In this document: positions 5,477 through 7,650 of the stretch, in pieces
Layout of the letters: every line of letters starts with the position of its first letter
Numbering within the stretch: position 1 is the stretch's first letter
Assembly: GCA_023415845.1 (NCBI GenBank)
Contig: JAEZJB010000431.1
Coordinates: 1 to 7,650 of the forward strand
DNA length: 7,650 bases
Reading direction: 5' to 3'
Source of the DNA: Chloroflexota bacterium
Lineage (GTDB): Bacteria; Chloroflexota; Chloroflexia; Thermomicrobiales; UBA6265
Position numbers and translations under genes: made by a program
Notes under the pieces: model-generated
What the model saw: only the letters and a program-made list of their open reading frames with translations
Database searches by the model: none
What the model was told of the DNA's origin: nothing

Positions 5477-6427
5477 ATGGTGCAGTTCATCCTCCGGCGC
5501 GTGCTCCTGATGATCCCGGTTCTGCTCGGGGTGTCGCTGGTCACGTTCATCATCATTCGGTCGATTCCGGGAGACCCGGTGCAGGTGCTCCTTGGCGCCG
5601 ACCGACGGACGACGCCGGAACAGATCGAAGCCATCAGGCATGCGTATGGCCTGGACCAGTCGCTGCCGATGCAATACCTCAAGTGGCTCGGACACGTGCT
5701 GACCGGTGATCTCGGGAACTCGTTGCGGACCAAGCGGCCGTTGACGACCGAGCTGGAACTGCGGTTGCCGGTGACGATCCAGTTGACGTTGATGGCGGGC
5801 GTGATCGCGGCGATTCCGGCCATGGTGTTCGGGGTGATCGCGGCGCTGAAGCGAAACTCGGGCATCGACTATGCGACGACGCTGGCCTCGCTAATTGGCG
5901 TCTCGGTCCCCAACTTCTTCCTTGCGACACTGCTGGTGCTGGTGTTCTCGTTCTGGTTGAAGTGGTTGCCACCGGTGGGGTTCCGGCCGTTTTTGGACGA
6001 CCCGGTGCAGAACCTGAAGACGATGATCCTGCCGGCCGTGGCGCTGGGATTACCGCTGTCGGCCGTGCTGATGCGATTCGTGCGGTCCTCAGTGCTGGAA
6101 GTGCTGGGGCAGGAGTACGTGAGAACGGCGCGGGCGAAGGGAATCCCACGGCGACAGGTGTTGTTCCGCCACGTGATGCCGAACGCCGGGATCCCGATCC
6201 TGACGATCGTGGGTATCCAGATTGCAGGATTGCTGGGCGGCACCGTGATCATCGAGCAGATATTTGGCCTGCCGGGAGTTGGCCGGTACGTGTATGAGGC
6301 GATCGCCAACCGGGATTACCCGGTGGTGCAGGGGGTGACCCTCGTGCTGGCGTTCATCTTCGTGCTGGTTTCGCTGCTGGTGGATGTGATGTATGCGATT
6401 CTCGATCCGCGCCTGCGGCACTCATAG
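5477..6427 (+). CDS. ABC transporter permease, DppB/OppB type
   Basis: This 316-residue inner-membrane protein forms half of the channel of a peptide/nickel-type ABC importer, pairing with the DppC-type protein encoded next. It opens with VQFILRRVLLMIPVLLGVS (2-20), a first helix typical of DppB, followed by RSIPGDPV (28-35). Further membrane segments lie near 100-123, 134-160, 183-201, 239-260 and 284-308, giving the expected six. The cytoplasmic EAA loop that contacts the ATPase is at 213-237, with EYVRTARAKG followed by RHVMPNA. FGLPGVGRYVYEAIANRDYPVVQG (263-286) and the ending LDPRLRHS are also family hallmarks. It lies 65 bases after the second binding-protein gene with no evident terminator between, so I infer co-transcription. 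The family is certain; substrate is not. Confidence 0.96.
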   Translation: MVQFILRRVLLMIPVLLGVSLVTFIIIRSIPGDPVQVLLGADRRTTPEQIEAIRHAYGLDQSLPMQYLKWLGHVLTGDLGNSLRTKRPLTTELELRLPVTIQLTLMAGVIAAIPAMVFGVIAALKRNSGIDYATTLASLIGVSVPNFFLATLLVLVFSFWLKWLPPVGFRPFLDDPVQNLKTMILPAVALGLPLSAVLMRFVRSSVLEVLGQEYVRTARAKGIPRRQVLFRHVMPNAGIPILTIVGIQIAGLLGGTVIIEQIFGLPGVGRYVYEAIANRDYPVVQGVTLVLAFIFVLVSLLVDVMYAILDPRLRHS

Positions 6428-6452
6428 ATTGGTGGATAGCGTGTTGACCAAT
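6428..6452 (+). repeat. Intercistronic inverted repeat between the two permease genes
   Basis: ATTGGT (6428-6433), immediately after the stop codon of the first permease gene, is perfectly repeated inverted as ACCAAT (6447-6452) with a 13-base spacer. The right arm ends two bases before the Shine-Dalgarno of the next gene, so a folded stem could slightly modulate its translation. It is short and may be incidental. Confidence 0.35.
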
Positions 6453-6454
6453 GT

Positions 6455-6460
6455 GAGGAG
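6455..6460 (+). promoter_or_regulatory. Shine-Dalgarno GAGGAG fixing the DppC-type start at 6469
   Basis: GAGGAG ends 8 bases before ATG 6469. An in-frame GTG at 6460 overlaps this element and therefore cannot be served by it, which rules for the ATG. Confidence 0.8.
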
Positions 6461-6468
6461 TGCCCGAC

Positions 6469-7377
6469 ATGGCTAATGCCCAGGTGGCGACGGCCACCAC
6501 AACGACTGGCAGCGCGGTGCTGCCTGCCCGTGTCTCGACGCGACCGGGCCTGATTGCAACGCTGTTGCGGCAGAAGCTCGCGCTGACCGGACTGGCGCTG
6601 GTCGCCTTCTTCGTCATCGTGGCGCTGGTTGGACCACTCTTCGCGCCGTACGGGGCGACGGAGCAGTTTCCAGGCAAGCAACTGCAAGGCCCGAACAGCC
6701 AGTTCTGGTTCGGGACCGATGAATTCGGCCGCGACGTGTTCAGCCGGTTGATCTACGGGGCGCGGATCTCGTTCCAGGTGGGCGTGATCGCGGTGGGAAT
6801 CTCGGCGATCATCGGGATCCTGCTCGGCCTGCTGGCCGGTTACTTCGGCGGCTGGATCGACAACATCATCACGCTGCTGATGGACGTGCTGTTCGCCTTC
6901 CCGACGATTCTGCTGGCGATTGCGATCATGACGGCGCTGGGTAACTCGCTGGCGAACGTGATGATCGCGATCGGGTTGGTGAATGCGCCGTCGTTCATGC
7001 GGGTGGTGCGCGGCTCAGTGCTCTCGGTGCGACGGACCACGTACGTGGAATCGGCCGAGGTGGTGGGCGCGGCGCCGGCGGTGATCATGGCGCGGCACAT
7101 CTTCCCCAACATCACGGCACCGCTGATCGTGCACATCTCGCTCAACTTCGCTTTCGCGGTGCTTGCGGAAGCGTCGTTGGCATTCCTCGGACTCGGCAAC
7201 AAGCCACCGGCCCCGTCGTGGGGATCGATGGTGTCTTCGTCGTACAGCGTGCTGCAACTGGCGCCGTGGGCGGCGCTCTTCCCGGGACTGGCGATTGCGC
7301 TGACGGTGCTTGGATTCAACCTGCTTGGTGACGGCCTGCGGGACGCGCTCGACCCGCGCCTGCGAAGCCAGGGATAA
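6469..7377 (+). CDS. ABC transporter permease, DppC/OppC type
   Basis: This 302-residue inner-membrane protein is the second half of the peptide/nickel-type channel. A Thr/Ala-rich cytoplasmic tail of about 25 residues precedes RQKLALTGLALVAFFVIVAL, the first membrane helix (34-53), as usual for DppC. The family signature FGTDEFGRDVFSRLIYGAR is at 81-99, followed by helices near 102-126, 135-156, 160-175, 217-235 and 265-287. The EAA loop is at 192-214 (YVESAEVVG, then ARHIFPN). FLGLGNKPPAPSWGSMV (239-255) and the ending DALDPRLRSQG are standard for the family. It follows the DppB-type gene by 41 bases and precedes the next gene by 15, so all three are probably one transcript. No ATPase gene follows within the window. 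Confidence 0.96.
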   Translation: MANAQVATATTTTGSAVLPARVSTRPGLIATLLRQKLALTGLALVAFFVIVALVGPLFAPYGATEQFPGKQLQGPNSQFWFGTDEFGRDVFSRLIYGARISFQVGVIAVGISAIIGILLGLLAGYFGGWIDNIITLLMDVLFAFPTILLAIAIMTALGNSLANVMIAIGLVNAPSFMRVVRGSVLSVRRTTYVESAEVVGAAPAVIMARHIFPNITAPLIVHISLNFAFAVLAEASLAFLGLGNKPPAPSWGSMVSSSYSVLQLAPWAALFPGLAIALTVLGFNLLGDGLRDALDPRLRSQG

Positions 7378-7381
7378 CGAC

Positions 7382-7387
7382 AAGGAG
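7382..7387 (+). promoter_or_regulatory. Shine-Dalgarno AAGGAG for the gene starting at 7393
   Basis: AAGGAG ends 5 bases before ATG 7393, only five bases after the stop of the DppC-type gene. The tight spacing supports co-transcription with the permeases. Confidence 0.75.
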
Positions 7388-7392
7388 ACCAG

Positions 7393-7650
7393 ATGTCAGC
7401 ACATCTCCCGTTCAGCCGCCGATCGGCACTTGCGTTGGCGATGGGGGGTGTGCTGGCACTTGGGAGGACTGGCCGGGGTCAGGAAGCGGTGTCCTGGCCA
7501 GACTGGGCGTGTGCGCCGATCGGGTGGCCGGGTGAGGTGCCGGGCGTCGGATTCCGAATCGGGCACGGGTTTGCGGCGGAGAATACCTGGTTCGCGGCGG
7601 GATGGTGGCATACCGGTGAAGACTGGTATGCGATGCGTGGAGATACGGCA
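7393..7650 (+). CDS. Start of a Tat-exported protein, possibly an M23 (LytM-like) metallopeptidase; truncated by window edge
   Basis: Eighty-six codons are visible and the frame is still open at the right edge. The N-terminus is a Tat signal: FSRRSALALAMGG (7-19, Arg9-Arg10), a short hydrophobic core, and probable cleavage around residues 29-32. The mature part is rich in Trp and Gly. It reads WPDWACAPIGWPG, GFRIGHGFAAENTWF and then WWHTGEDWYAMRGDTA. HTGED (73-77) fits the HxGxD zinc-ligand motif of M23 peptidases, in which such a motif precedes a GDTAG-type turn and a biotinyl-lipoyl-like strand pattern. The second M23 motif, HxH, would lie beyond the edge and cannot be checked. The gene begins 15 bases after the DppC-type gene and is likely in the same transcript. 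The coding start is well supported; the peptidase call is tentative. Confidence 0.72.
   Translation, partial: MSAHLPFSRRSALALAMGGVLALGRTGRGQEAVSWPDWACAPIGWPGEVPGVGFRIGHGFAAENTWFAAGWWHTGEDWYAMRGDTA

Noticed and set aside
1..7650. Mobile elements, CRISPR arrays, tRNA or rRNA genes, toxin-antitoxin or phage-defence genes
   Set aside because: No direct-repeat array, terminal inverted repeats with a transposase, cloverleaf-like sequence or defence-type domain is visible on either strand.

Overview
This is a GC-rich bacterial window made almost entirely of ABC-type uptake genes. The exported proteins carry twin-arginine (Tat) signals. Their mature N-termini begin with short linkers such as QATPNP and QGATPAA, a style I associate with Chloroflexota, especially Thermomicrobia-like lineages. 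That assignment is an inference from style, not from a marker gene. No rRNA, tRNA, CRISPR array, insertion sequence or integrase is visible.

Layout. On the minus strand, reading leftwards from about 1512, lies a complete carbohydrate-type (family 1) solute-binding protein gene. A perfect 11-bp stem-loop follows its stop, and then comes the first 27 codons of what looks like a sugar ABC permease, cut off by the left edge. A divergent non-coding region of about 505 bases (1513-2017) separates this from a plus-strand cluster. It holds a plausible promoter for the minus-strand gene and a strong imperfect hairpin at 1650-1689. The plus-strand cluster contains two related family 5 (peptide/nickel-type) solute-binding protein genes in tandem (2018-3628 and 3846-5411), a DppB-type permease (5477-6427), a DppC-type permease (6469-7377) and, 15 bases on, the start of a Tat-exported protein (7393 to the right edge). 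The visible end of that last protein has an HxGxD motif suggestive of an M23 (LytM-like) metallopeptidase.

How the genes work together. The two family 5 binding proteins probably deliver ligand outside the membrane to the single DppB/DppC channel. No ATPase gene (DppD/DppF type) is inside the window, so it must lie further right or elsewhere. The minus-strand binding protein and the partial permease should form a separate CUT1-type sugar importer. The 217-base gap between the two family 5 genes contains two hairpins and a weak promoter, so the second binding protein may be expressed partly on its own.

Overall this is a fairly ordinary transport region. I do not see a clearly undescribed system. 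The points most worth a second look are the tandem binding proteins sharing one channel, the Tat export without lipoboxes, the possible peptidase in the peptide-transport cluster and the intercistronic stem-loops.
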